From the NCBI RefSeq assembly GCF_014596915.1, contig NZ_JACVWU010000016.1:163782-227781 (forward strand): a stretch of 64,000 nucleotides of DNA, in the 5' to 3' direction. This document shows positions 17,029-26,033 of the stretch, piece by piece. Within the stretch, counting starts at the first letter, position 1. Each line of letters begins with the position of its first letter. Position numbers and translations under genes: made by a program. Source of the DNA: Streptomyces sp. TRM68416. Lineage in GTDB: Bacteria > Actinomycetota > Actinomycetes > Streptomycetales > Streptomycetaceae. Under the pieces are notes generated by a model. The model was not told where the DNA came from. It searched no databases and was given only the letters and a program-made list of their open reading frames with translations.

Positions 17029-18684
17029 CTACACCCTGCTGCCCAGATCACCGATCCATCCGGTCACCGTGGAGAAGAGGTCCGAGAGCTGCTCCCAGTA
17101 GCCCTTGCCCGTGCCGATCCAGTCCTGGAGCGGGCTCAGCTCCCAGATCAGCCAGCCGGCCACGAACAGGATGACGATCGTGAACAGACAGCCCTTGAGG
17201 CAGCCCAGCCCGGGGATCCTCATCGGGTTGGCGCTCCGCTGCCGCGGCTGACGCGGCTCACGTCGGGGCTGGGGCTGCTGCGGCTGCGGGGGCGGCGCGG
17301 GAGGGGCGTACCGCTGCGGCTGGGGCTGCGGCGGCGGCGCGTACCGCTGGGGCTGCTGTTGCTGTTGCTGTTGCTGTTGAGGCTGCTGCGGATAGCCGTA
17401 GCCCTGCTGGGGCTGCCGCTGGGGGCGCGGCTGCTGCTGCGGCCGGGCCACCTGCCGCTGGGGGCGGCGGCGCAGCGGGTCCTCGTTGGGGTCGAGGTAC
17501 TGGACCTGCGTCTGTTCGTTGCGGTCGCGCGCGGCCCGCATCTGGTTCTGCCACGGGTGCGGCTCGTCCGGCGAGGGCCCGCCGGGCTGCCCCTGCGGCA
17601 CCGGCGGCATGACGGCGGTGGGGTCGGCCGCGCCGCGGTTGGGCAGGACGGCGGTGGGGTCGGCGGCACCGGCGGTGTGCGGCAGGACGCTGGTCGCGGC
17701 GTTCGGGTCGTACGCACCGGCGCCCTGCGGCAGCACCTGCGTGGGGTCGGCCGAGCCGGGCACGGCCGCGGGCGCGGGGTCGGGCGCGAGCAGGGCACCG
17801 ACGTTCTCGGCGGCGGCGATCTGCGCGGAGTTCGCGTGCACGCCGATGCCCTCGGCGACGACCCGCAGACCGCGCGCGAGGTTCTCGGCGCTGGGCCGCC
17901 GGTCCGGGTCCTTGCTCAGGCAGCGCTCGATGACCGTCCACAGCGGGTCGGGGACGGTGGAGGGGCGGCGCGGCTCCGCGCTCAGGTGCTGGTGCAGGAC
18001 CTCGAGGGCCGAGCCGCCGCCGAACGGCGGGCGGCCGGTGACCAGTTCGTACAGCAGGATGCCGGCGCCGTAGACGTCGACGGCGGAGGTCTGCGGGCGG
18101 CCCTCGGCGGACTCGGGCGCGACGTACGCGGGCGTGCCGACGAACTCGTGGGTGCGGGTCAGGCCCGGGGAGTCGGCGAGGCGGGCGATGCCGAAGTCGG
18201 TGAGCATCGGGTGCATCTGGCCGCCGTCCTGCTTGAGCAGCACGTTCGCGGGCTTCAGGTCGCGGTGCACCACGCCGTCGGCGTGGCTCGCGGCGAGCGC
18301 GTCGGCGATCTGCGCGGTGAGCAGGGCGGCGGCGACGGGCGTGAAGGGGCCGTTCTCGCGCAGGTAGCGGTGCAGGTCGGGGCCCTCGACGAGGTCCATG
18401 ACCAGGGCCAGCAGGTCGCCCTCGACGACCAGGTCGCGGACCCGGACGATGTTCGGATGGGTCAGGCGGAGCAGCACGGACCGCTCCCGCAGGAACCGCA
18501 TCACGATGTCGGCGTCGCTGGCGAGCTCCTCCTTGAGGACCTTGATCGCGACCGTCTCTCCGGGCTGGCCGGGCACGGCCGCCTCGGCACCCGCGGTCTC
18601 ACGCTGGCGGGCTCGCCAGACGGTGCCTGTGGCCCCGCGCCCCAGCGGTTCCTCAAGCAGATATTTGCTGCCGACTGGCCGCAC
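17029..18684 (-). CDS. pkaA: membrane Ser/Thr protein kinase PkaA-like
   Basis: Hanks-type kinase, 551 residues. Glycine loop GRGATGTV at 15-22, lysine K48, catalytic D142 (HRDLKPAN), DFG at 163-165. The kinase domain ends near 275. A 220-residue linker contains ADPTAVLP-like repeats with threonines that could be autophosphorylated and bound by FHA domains, then a Gln/Pro-rich tract with a run of nine glutamines (encoded about 17352-17382). One membrane segment at about 499-516 (CLFTIVILFVAGWLIWEL) and a 35-residue external tail end the protein. It is divergent from a gene for an FHA-domain ATPase, an arrangement suggesting kinase and phosphothreonine reader. Confidence 0.9.
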   Translation of the reverse strand: MRPVGSKYLLEEPLGRGATGTVWRARQRETAGAEAAVPGQPGETVAIKVLKEELASDADIVMRFLRERSVLLRLTHPNIVRVRDLVVEGDLLALVMDLVEGPDLHRYLRENGPFTPVAAALLTAQIADALAASHADGVVHRDLKPANVLLKQDGGQMHPMLTDFGIARLADSPGLTRTHEFVGTPAYVAPESAEGRPQTSAVDVYGAGILLYELVTGRPPFGGGSALEVLHQHLSAEPRRPSTVPDPLWTVIERCLSKDPDRRPSAENLARGLRVVAEGIGVHANSAQIAAAENVGALLAPDPAPAAVPGSADPTQVLPQGAGAYDPNAATSVLPHTAGAADPTAVLPNRGAADPTAVMPPVPQGQPGGPSPDEPHPWQNQMRAARDRNEQTQVQYLDPNEDPLRRRPQRQVARPQQQPRPQRQPQQGYGYPQQPQQQQQQQQQPQRYAPPPQPQPQRYAPPAPPPQPQQPQPRREPRQPRQRSANPMRIPGLGCLKGCLFTIVILFVAGWLIWELSPLQDWIGTGKGYWEQLSDLFSTVTGWIGDLGSRV

Positions 18685-19025
18685 GTCTCGCGCTCCCTGT
18701 TACTTGCCTGATCACTTGCCTGCAGGTGTTCCGATGTTCCGACCCACTGTAGTGCCGGGCCCATCGAAGCAACGGTTCGAAGAAAAGACGCTCGCCTCGT
18801 TCCCTTTGGTTGCCTGAGTCGGGCGTGACCGATCTCAAGTGATCGCCCACGCGACAGGGATCAGGCATTTTTGCGGGCAGAGCCGACCAATCAAGATCAC
18901 TTGTCACCGGGTGGCGGGCGCGTTGTCAGTGACAGGTGCGAGGATGCCTTTCGTACTGGCCGATGTGCTCGTGTGGGGTGGGGGGACGTCCGTCCGCGCC
19001 CGCGCAGAAGGGACCGCTGACGGCG
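18685..19025. other. divergent promoter region between pkaA and the FHA-ATPase gene
   Basis: 341 bases with no supported coding sequence. Both flanking genes read outward, so promoters for the kinase pair (minus) and the FHA protein (plus) should lie here. The stretch 18760-18900 is locally less GC-rich than its surroundings, consistent with promoter DNA, but I cannot assign -35/-10 boxes with confidence. Confidence 0.5.
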
Positions 19026-22000
19026 ATGCAGATCCGGCTGACCGTCGTAGACCCGCTGGGCCCGCACCCCGCCGCCGCGCGGGGTCGCGCCGCGAGCTGC
19101 GACGTGCTGGTCACGGCGCCCGCCGGCACGGCCCTGGCCGCGGTGCTGTCCCAGCTCGCCTCGGCGGTCTCCGCCGACGGGGGCGCCTCCCGCGCGAGCG
19201 AAGCCGAGCGCGGGGGAACCCCTGTGGTGCTGTTCGCCGGTGCGGAGCGGCTCGACGCCGCGCGCTGCACCCTGGGCGAGCCTCCGCTGGTCGACGGCGC
19301 CGTGCTGTCCCTGGGCGCCCCCGCCGAGCCCGAGGCGCACCCCGAGGTCGACGACGCCCCCACCCGGCTGCACGTGGTGGCGGGCCCTGACGCGGGCGGT
19401 GTCCATCTCCTGCACGGCGGGCAGATCAACGTCGGCCGCTCCGGCGACGCCGACGTCCCGCTCGACGACCCGGACGTCTCGCGGCTGCACTGCGCGGTGA
19501 CCGTCACCGCCGACGGCCGTGTGTCGGTCGCCGACCTCGGCTCCACCAACGGCACCACCCTGGACGGCACGCGCGTGGGCGGCCGCCCGGTGCGGTTCGC
19601 GCCCGGAGCGCTGCTGCGGATCGGCGAGTCCGCCCTGCGGCTCGCTCCGGCGGGCGGCCTCGGGGCACGCGTGCCGACGGTCCCGGACGGGGAGGGGCAC
19701 CTCCGGCTGGCCGGCCCCCCGCACACGCGCGCGGGACAGGCCGGGCAACCGACGCGGGACACCGCCGGGCCCGCCGAGGAGACTCGGCACGGCTACGGCT
19801 CGGCGGGCTGGGGCGCCTCCTCGGCGACCCCGGGCGCCCAGGAGCACGGCCCCGTCGAACCGCCCGTCGTACCGGGCCAGGGCGGCGCCCCGCGGATCGA
19901 GAGCCACGGCCCCTCCGCGGCCCGGCCGATCCCCGGGCCGCGCGGGAGCGACACCCACGACACCCACGGCGCCGGGTTGGGGGCGCACCCGCACGACCCC
20001 GAGGACGATCCCGAGGACGACCGCCCGGACGCCCGCCGACCGGCACGCCGGCGCGGCGGCCTGAGCGCGTGGGCCCGGCGACTGACCGGCGGACGCGCCG
20101 AACCGACGGCCGGCCCTTCGCCGTACGACGAAGGCGGCACCGCGCGCGAGACGGCTCCCCCGTCCGGCACCGCGCCCCAGGCGCCGGAGACCTGGCCGGA
20201 CCCGGCCGCGCTGCTGCTGACGGCGCTCGGTCCCGGCCCCCGGCTGTGGGAGCGCGGGCCGGGACACCCGGAGGCGCTCACGGTCCGACTGGGCACCGCC
20301 GACCGGGTGCCGCCCGACGGCTCCGGGCTGCTGCCCGCGGTGCCGATGACCGCCGACCTGCGCGAGGTCGGGGCCCTGGGCCTGGCGGGCCCCCGCGCGC
20401 GGCTCTCCGGGCTGGCCCGCGCGGTACTCGCCCAGCTCGCCGCGCTGCACTCCCCGGACACCCTGGAGATCGTCCTGATCAGCGCGGACCGCTCGCGCCC
20501 CCTTCAGGAGCGCACCGCCGAATGGTCCTGGCTGGGCCGACTCCCGCATCTGAACCCGGCCCACGGCCAGGACTGCCGCCTCCTCCTGGCCTACGACCGC
20601 GAACAGGCCACGGCCCGCGTCGAGGAACTGCTGCGCCGCCTGGACGACCACGCCGAGGGCTCCCGGGGCACCGCGTACGCGACCTCCCCCGGACCGGCCG
20701 GCGGGGCCACGCGGCCCGAGGGGCACGCGACCGCCGCCGGACCAGTCGACCGCGCCGCACGGACGGCTCCCGCCGGTCGGCAGACGGCCGGACCGGCCGC
20801 CGGACACCCGCAGACCGCACCGAACGACAGGCACACGGCCTCCGCCGAACCACTCGACGGAGCGGTCCGAACGCCCCCGACCGCCCCGCACGCAGACTCG
20901 CCCGCACCGGCCGCCGCCGGACGCGCGCAGACCACGCCGAACGCCCGCCAGACGCCCTCGGCCGAACAGCTCGACCGCGCCTCGCGAACAGTTCCCGTCG
21001 CTCGGCAGGCCGGACCGTCCGGAGCCGCACGGCCCGACGGGCACGCGCCCTCCGCCGGACCGCTCGACCGCGCCTCGCAGGCAGCTCCCGCCGACCAGCA
21101 GGCAGGCCCGGCCGGACCGGCCGTCGGACACCCCCGGACCACACCGGACAACCCGCCCCCGCACACCGCGCCGGGCCACCGTCACGCAGACCCCGCCGAA
21201 CAGCTCCACGACCCTGCCCGAACCGCACCGGCCGCCCCCCGCACAGACTCCCCCGAGCCGCCCCCCGGCCGTCCCGCGGACGGCACCGTTCGCCGTGTCG
21301 CGCACCGCCCTTCCTGGGCGCGCGACGACGACACGCCCGCCGGTTTCCCGGGGCCGTACTCCGTGCTCGTCGTGGACGGTGACCCCGGTGGCGCCGATGT
21401 GCGGGAGGCGGTGGCGCGGCTGGCGCTGGACGGTCCGCGGGCCGGGATCCATGTGGTGTGCCTGGCCGAGACGGAGCCCGCCTCCCCGGCCTCGCCCGTC
21501 TCGGAGACGTACCGGGCGGCCTGCGCGGCCTCGCCGGTGTTCCGGGACTGCGGGGCGGTCGCGCTGCTCAGCGGTGACGTGGCGACGGCGCTGCGGCTGA
21601 TGCGGGTGGCCCGCACCGGGAGCGCGGAGGCCGCCCCGGCCGGCCCCGGCACCGTGGCCACGGTGGACGCGGTCTCGTCGGCCTGGGCCGAGCGGTTCGC
21701 GCGCGCCCTGGCCCCGTTGCGCCCGGACGCCGAGGCGGGCGCCGGGCGGCAGGCGCGGGTGTCCGTGCCACTGCCCCGGGCGGCCCGGCTGCTGGACGAG
21801 CTGGGGCTGGCCCGGGCCACCCCGGCCTCCCTGATGGCCCGTTGGGCGGACGCGGCCGACGACACCGAGGCGCTCGGCGGGCGGGCCACGGCCGTGCTCG
21901 GCGCCGGACCGCGCGGCCCGGTCTGCGCCGACCTCGCGGCCGAGGGCCCGCACCTGCTGGTCGAGGGACCGCCGGGCAGCGGTCGTACGGAGCTGCTGCG

Positions 22001-23114
22001 GGCGCTCGTCGCCTCGCTCGCCGCCGCCGAGCGGCCGGACCGGCTGAGCATGGTGCTGATGGACGGCCGGGACCGGACGGGCGGGGGCGGCGACGGCCTG
22101 CGCGTGTGCACGGACGTCCCGCACGTCACCACCCATCTCACCGCCGACGATCCGGTCCGGATGCGGGAGTTCGCCCAGTCGCTGAGCGCCGAGCTGAAGC
22201 GGCGGGCCGAACTGCTGGGCCGGTCCCACTTCGCCGAATGGCACGCCGGACGCACGGTGTCGGGCAAGCTGGTCGGCCAACGCACGGCCACCAACGCCGG
22301 CGCACAGGGCGCCCCGGGCAGGCTCACCGGCCAACGCACCACCACCGACACCGGTACACAGGGCAACCCAGGCAGACTCACCGGCCAACGCACGGCCACC
22401 AACGCCGGTACCCAGAGCGACTCAGGCAGGCTCACCGGCCAACGCACCACCACCAACGCCGGTACGCAGAGCGGCTCGGGCAGGCTCGTCGGCCAGCGCA
22501 CCGCCGCCGACGTCGGTGCGCAGGGCGACCTCGACACCCCGCCCAGCTCCACGCTGCGGCTGCGCCCGGCGGCGGCCCGGCGGCAGACGGAGGCGGCGCC
22601 GCCGCTGCCCCGGCTGGTCGTGGTGGTGGACGACCTGGACGCGCTGGTCTCCCCCGCGCTCGGCTCCCCCGGCAGGCCCGCGGCCGGCTCGGTCATCCGC
22701 GCACTGGAGGCGGTGGCCCGGGAGGGCGAGCGGCTCGGCGTGCACCTGGTGGCCGCGGCGGGCGCGGACGGCCGTACGGCGCAGTCGGAGCCCGCGCGCA
22801 GAGCGGCGCTGCGGGTGATACTGGAGGCGCCCGCGAGCGGACCGGACGAACCGGCGGCCGGTCGGGGCCGACTGACCTGGGCGGACGGGCGGGTGACCGC
22901 CTTCCAGGGCGGTCGCGTCACCGGCCGTATCCCGCGCACGGCCACCCTGCGCCCCACGGTGGTGCCGCTGGAGTGGCACCGCATGGGTGACCCGCCGGCC
23001 CGCCGCCCGGTGCGTGAGCTGGGCAACGGTCCGACGGATCTGGCCCTGCTGGCGAGCGCGCTGGAGCGGGCGGCCAGGGAGGTCGCGGCCGTCCGGGTGC
23101 CCTCGCTGCTGTAG
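19026..23114 (+). CDS. FHA-domain FtsK/SpoIIIE (EccC-like) ATPase
   Basis: 1362-residue cytoplasmic protein. ATG (MQIRLTVVDPLG) chosen because homologous sequence begins there. A ubiquitin-like N-terminus is followed by an FHA domain (about 112-200: INVGRSGDAD, SRLHC, STNGTTLDG), which binds phosphothreonine. A long Pro/Ala/Arg-rich linker (about 210-370) leads to FtsK/SpoIIIE-like segments. The clearest P-loop, GPPGSGRT at 981-988, has Arg instead of the Walker Lys, and a Walker-B-like stretch reads LVVVVDDLD. Two repetitive inserts interrupt the protein: a degenerate Pro/Ala block (about 560-755) and five 18-residue repeats (1082-1171). The layout resembles type VII secretion EccC/EssC but no ESX partner is nearby. 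Probably a regulatory or degenerate ATPase linked to the adjacent kinases. Confidence 0.82.
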   Translation: MQIRLTVVDPLGPHPAAARGRAASCDVLVTAPAGTALAAVLSQLASAVSADGGASRASEAERGGTPVVLFAGAERLDAARCTLGEPPLVDGAVLSLGAPAEPEAHPEVDDAPTRLHVVAGPDAGGVHLLHGGQINVGRSGDADVPLDDPDVSRLHCAVTVTADGRVSVADLGSTNGTTLDGTRVGGRPVRFAPGALLRIGESALRLAPAGGLGARVPTVPDGEGHLRLAGPPHTRAGQAGQPTRDTAGPAEETRHGYGSAGWGASSATPGAQEHGPVEPPVVPGQGGAPRIESHGPSAARPIPGPRGSDTHDTHGAGLGAHPHDPEDDPEDDRPDARRPARRRGGLSAWARRLTGGRAEPTAGPSPYDEGGTARETAPPSGTAPQAPETWPDPAALLLTALGPGPRLWERGPGHPEALTVRLGTADRVPPDGSGLLPAVPMTADLREVGALGLAGPRARLSGLARAVLAQLAALHSPDTLEIVLISADRSRPLQERTAEWSWLGRLPHLNPAHGQDCRLLLAYDREQATARVEELLRRLDDHAEGSRGTAYATSPGPAGGATRPEGHATAAGPVDRAARTAPAGRQTAGPAAGHPQTAPNDRHTASAEPLDGAVRTPPTAPHADSPAPAAAGRAQTTPNARQTPSAEQLDRASRTVPVARQAGPSGAARPDGHAPSAGPLDRASQAAPADQQAGPAGPAVGHPRTTPDNPPPHTAPGHRHADPAEQLHDPARTAPAAPRTDSPEPPPGRPADGTVRRVAHRPSWARDDDTPAGFPGPYSVLVVDGDPGGADVREAVARLALDGPRAGIHVVCLAETEPASPASPVSETYRAACAASPVFRDCGAVALLSGDVATALRLMRVARTGSAEAAPAGPGTVATVDAVSSAWAERFARALAPLRPDAEAGAGRQARVSVPLPRAARLLDELGLARATPASLMARWADAADDTEALGGRATAVLGAGPRGPVCADLAAEGPHLLVEGPPGSGRTELLRALVASLAAAERPDRLSMVLMDGRDRTGGGGDGLRVCTDVPHVTTHLTADDPVRMREFAQSLSAELKRRAELLGRSHFAEWHAGRTVSGKLVGQRTATNAGAQGAPGRLTGQRTTTDTGTQGNPGRLTGQRTATNAGTQSDSGRLTGQRTTTNAGTQSGSGRLVGQRTAADVGAQGDLDTPPSSTLRLRPAAARRQTEAAPPLPRLVVVVDDLDALVSPALGSPGRPAAGSVIRALEAVAREGERLGVHLVAAAGADGRTAQSEPARRAALRVILEAPASGPDEPAAGRGRLTWADGRVTAFQGGRVTGRIPRTATLRPTVVPLEWHRMGDPPARRPVRELGNGPTDLALLASALERAAREVAAVRVPSLL
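22269..22538 (+). repeat. in-frame 54-bp tandem repeat (five units)
   Basis: Five consecutive 54-bp units encode 18-residue repeats starting L(V/T)GQRT and mostly ending (S/P)GR; the last is degenerate. Units differ at several positions. The block sits between the P-loop and the Walker B region of the FHA-ATPase and keeps the frame. Confidence 0.9.
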
Positions 23115-23222
23115 GGCAGGTGGAGAACGAGTCACGACGGGGTCACGATCGTCCGGTTGACACCGCAGGCGCTCTTGCCGACCCCCACGACCCGGCGTAG
23201 ACCAGACCGCACGGGACAGCGC

Positions 23223-23234
23223 TCGAACGTTCGA
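23223..23234. promoter_or_regulatory. candidate operator palindrome before the second sugar transporter
   Basis: Perfect 12-bp palindrome TCGAACGTTCGA, 32 bases before the ATG of the binding-protein gene. Its size and placement suit a sugar-responsive repressor operator of LacI or ROK type. No regulator gene is adjacent, so the cognate protein is unknown. Confidence 0.4.
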
Positions 23235-23266
23235 CGAGGCAACGAGGCACGAAGAACGGGGCAGTG

Positions 23267-24667
23267 ATGCGCAGCACGAGCAGCACCATCCGTATCCACA
23301 GGACAACCACGCACCCAACCCCCCGCAGGGCCGCGAAGGCCGCGGCCGCCGTCGTGGCAGGCGCGCTGGCACTGGCGCTCACCGGCTGCGGCGGTGACGA
23401 CGACAACGGCGGAGGCGGCGGCACCGACAACGGCGCCGAGACCTCCGTCCAGCTCCCCAAGCTCGACGGACAGTCGCTGGAGGTGGCGGCCGTCTGGACG
23501 GGCCCGGAGCAGGAGAACTTCACCAAGGTTCTGGACGAGTTCGAGAAACGCACCGGCGCCAAGATCAGCTTCGTGCCGACCGGCAACAACACCTCCACGT
23601 TCCTCGGCACCAAGATCCAGGGCGGCCAGCCGCCGGACGTGGCGTTCCTGCCGCAGGTCGGTGTGCTCCACCAGTTCGCCGAGAAGGGCTGGCTCAAACC
23701 GCTCGGCTCCGAGGCCCAGGAGCAGCTCGACAAGAACTTCTCCACGGGCTGGAAGGAACTCGGCGCGTACGAGGGCAAGCAGTACGGCGTCTACGGCAAG
23801 GCCGCCAACAAGTCCCTCATCTGGTACAACGCGGCCGCGTTCGACGCCGCCGGCATCACCGAGGAACCGCAGACCTGGGAGGAGTTCATCAGCACCGCCC
23901 AGACGCTGTCGGACGCCGGCACCCCGGCGGTCTCCATCGGCGGCGCGGACGGCTGGACCCTGACCGACTGGTTCGAGAACGTCTACCTCTCGCAGGCGGG
24001 CCCGGAGAAGTACGACCAGCTGGCCGCGCACGAGATCCCGTGGACGGACCCGTCCGTCAAGGACGCCCTGACCACGCTCGCCGAGCTGTGGGGCAACGAC
24101 GAGCTGATCGCGGGCGGCCGCGCGGGCGCGCTGCGGACGGAGTTCCCGAAGTCGGTCACGCAGACGTTCTCCGGTGACAACCCGGCCGCGATGGTCTACG
24201 AGGGCGACTTCGTCGCCGCGAACATCAACGCCGACACCGACGCGGAGATCGGCACGGACGCCAAGGTGTTCCCGTTCCCGGCGGTCGGCGACGACCCGCC
24301 GGTGGTCAGCGCCGGTGACGTGGCCGTCGTACTGAAGGACGGCGAGGGCGCGCAGGCCCTGATGACGTTCCTGGCCTCGACCGACGCGGCCGAGATCTGG
24401 GCGGCGCAGGGCGGCATCATCTCCCCCAACAAGGAGATGGACCAGGAGGCGTACAAGGACGACGTCACGCGGGACATCGCCAAGGCGCTGATCGAGGCGG
24501 GCGACGACTTCCGGTTCGACATGTCCGACCAGGCCCCGGCGGCCTTCGGCGGCACGCAGGGTGTCGGCGAGTGGAAGCAGTTGCAGGACTTCCTGAAGAA
24601 CCCGAGTGACGTGGCGGGCGCCCAGCGCAAGCTGGAGGCGGACGCCGCCAAGGCCTACGGCGACTGA
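23267..24667 (+). CDS. carbohydrate ABC transporter substrate-binding lipoprotein
   Basis: Extracellular solute-binding protein, 466 residues, family 1 (MalE/UgpB-like). A GTG directly before the ATG is an alternative start. Signal peptide with basic N-terminus and lipobox ALALTGCGG, lipidated at C41, followed by a Gly/Asp-rich tether. The mature part has typical features (VEVAAVWTGPEQENF-like start, GADGWTLTDWFE, AAQGGIISPNKE). Followed after 10 bases by two permease genes, so it sets the substrate of this importer. No glycosidase is adjacent and the ligand cannot be predicted. Confidence 0.93.
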   Translation: MRSTSSTIRIHRTTTHPTPRRAAKAAAAVVAGALALALTGCGGDDDNGGGGGTDNGAETSVQLPKLDGQSLEVAAVWTGPEQENFTKVLDEFEKRTGAKISFVPTGNNTSTFLGTKIQGGQPPDVAFLPQVGVLHQFAEKGWLKPLGSEAQEQLDKNFSTGWKELGAYEGKQYGVYGKAANKSLIWYNAAAFDAAGITEEPQTWEEFISTAQTLSDAGTPAVSIGGADGWTLTDWFENVYLSQAGPEKYDQLAAHEIPWTDPSVKDALTTLAELWGNDELIAGGRAGALRTEFPKSVTQTFSGDNPAAMVYEGDFVAANINADTDAEIGTDAKVFPFPAVGDDPPVVSAGDVAVVLKDGEGAQALMTFLASTDAAEIWAAQGGIISPNKEMDQEAYKDDVTRDIAKALIEAGDDFRFDMSDQAPAAFGGTQGVGEWKQLQDFLKNPSDVAGAQRKLEADAAKAYGD

Positions 24668-24677
24668 AGGCCCTCGG

Positions 24678-26033
24678 ATGAGTTCCGACGTGGCGAAGTC
24701 GACGGGGGGCGCCGGCGCGCTGCCGACGCCCCCCGCTCATCCGCGCAAGAGCGTGACGGGCACCCGGCTGTGGGTGGCGGTGCTGTTCCTGCTGCCCGCG
24801 CTGGTGCTGCTCGGCGCGCTCGTGGTCTACCCGATCGGGTACTCGGTCTGGCGCAGCCTGTACGACGCCGGGGGTTCCGGCTTCGTCGGCCTGGACAACT
24901 ACGTCGACGTCTTCACCGACGACTCGACGCTGACGGCGGTGCGCAACACGGCGATCTGGGTCGCGGTGGCGCCGGCGGTGGTCACCGTGCTGGGCCTGAT
25001 CTTCGCCGTGCTCACCGAACGGGTGCGCTGGGGTACGGCGTTCAAGCTGATCGTCTTCATGCCGATGGCGATCTCGATGCTCGCGGCGGGCATCATCTTC
25101 CGGCTGGTGTACCAGGCGGACCCGGACCAGGGCGTGGCGAACGCGATCGTCACGTCCGTGCACGACACCTTCGCCGACTCCTCCGTCTACCCGGGCGCCC
25201 GCCCGAACGCCCAGGTCAGCGATCTGAAGGCGTCCGGCGGCGGCTCGTACACCACGACGGGGACGGTGGAGGCGGGCACCCCGGCGCTGCTGCCCCTCGT
25301 GGGCATCGCGCCGAACCGGCTGCCGGGCTCCGCCGAGGACGCGAGGACGGCGACCGGCGACGGTGTCACCGGGACCGTCTGGCTGGACTTCAAGCCGGGC
25401 GGGGGCGGCGAGAAGGGGCAGGTCGACGCGGGCGAGAAGGGGCTGGAGGGCGTCAAGGTCGAGGCGGTCAAGGACGGAGAGGTCGTGGCCTCGGCGACCA
25501 GCGGCGCGGACGGCACCTTCACCCTGCCCGAGGAGGCCGACGGGGCCCAACTGCGTCTGCCCGGCTCCAATTTCGCGGCGCCCTACAACGGCATCGACTG
25601 GCTCGGCCCGACCCTGGTGACCCCGTCGATCATCGGGGCGTACGTCTGGATGTGGGCCGGGTTCGCGATGGTGCTGATCGGGGCCGGTCTGGCGGGGGTG
25701 GACCGCAATCTGCTGGAGGCCGCCCGGGTGGACGGCGCCAACGAATGGCAGGTGTTCCGCAGAGTCACGGTGCCGATGCTGATGCCGGTCCTGGTCGTCG
25801 TGCTGATCACGCTGATGATCAACGTGATGAAGATCTTCGACCTGGTCTACATCATCGCGCCGCAGCCCACCCAGGACGAGGCCAATGTGCTCGCCCTCCA
25901 GTTGTTCCTGTCCTCCTTCGGCGGCGGGGGCAACTACGGGCTCGGCAGCGCCATCGGCATCATCCTGCTGCTGCTCGTGGTGCCGGTGATGATCGTCAAC
26001 ATCCGCCGGCTCAGGAAGGAGCGTGAGCGGTGA
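24678..26033 (+). CDS. sugar ABC permease with a large extracellular beta-domain insert
   Basis: MalF-type permease of 451 residues, about 140-150 longer than usual for streptomycete permeases. Membrane segments at about 30-52, 93-113 and 121-143, then an insertion at about 150-308 before the remaining membrane core (about 315-450). The EAA loop reads EAARVDGANEWQVFRRVTVP. The insert contains GVTGTVWLDFKPGG and LEGVKVEAVKDGE then SGADGTFTLP, the signature of a carboxypeptidase-regulatory or SdrD-B-like beta-sandwich. It would sit outside the membrane where E. coli MalF carries its P2 loop, which contacts the binding protein. The next permease GTG overlaps its stop. Confidence 0.9.
   Translation: MSSDVAKSTGGAGALPTPPAHPRKSVTGTRLWVAVLFLLPALVLLGALVVYPIGYSVWRSLYDAGGSGFVGLDNYVDVFTDDSTLTAVRNTAIWVAVAPAVVTVLGLIFAVLTERVRWGTAFKLIVFMPMAISMLAAGIIFRLVYQADPDQGVANAIVTSVHDTFADSSVYPGARPNAQVSDLKASGGGSYTTTGTVEAGTPALLPLVGIAPNRLPGSAEDARTATGDGVTGTVWLDFKPGGGGEKGQVDAGEKGLEGVKVEAVKDGEVVASATSGADGTFTLPEEADGAQLRLPGSNFAAPYNGIDWLGPTLVTPSIIGAYVWMWAGFAMVLIGAGLAGVDRNLLEAARVDGANEWQVFRRVTVPMLMPVLVVVLITLMINVMKIFDLVYIIAPQPTQDEANVLALQLFLSSFGGGGNYGLGSAIGIILLLLVVPVMIVNIRRLRKERER

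Noticed and set aside
18897..22388. A long minus-strand open frame (1163 codons) under the FHA-ATPase gene
   Set aside because: Low-complexity Gly/Arg/Val shadow of the coding strand, with no family motifs.
23195..23212. Part of a possible DasR operator (TAGACCAGACC) before the second sugar transporter
   Set aside because: Only a half-site; the other arm of the palindrome is missing.
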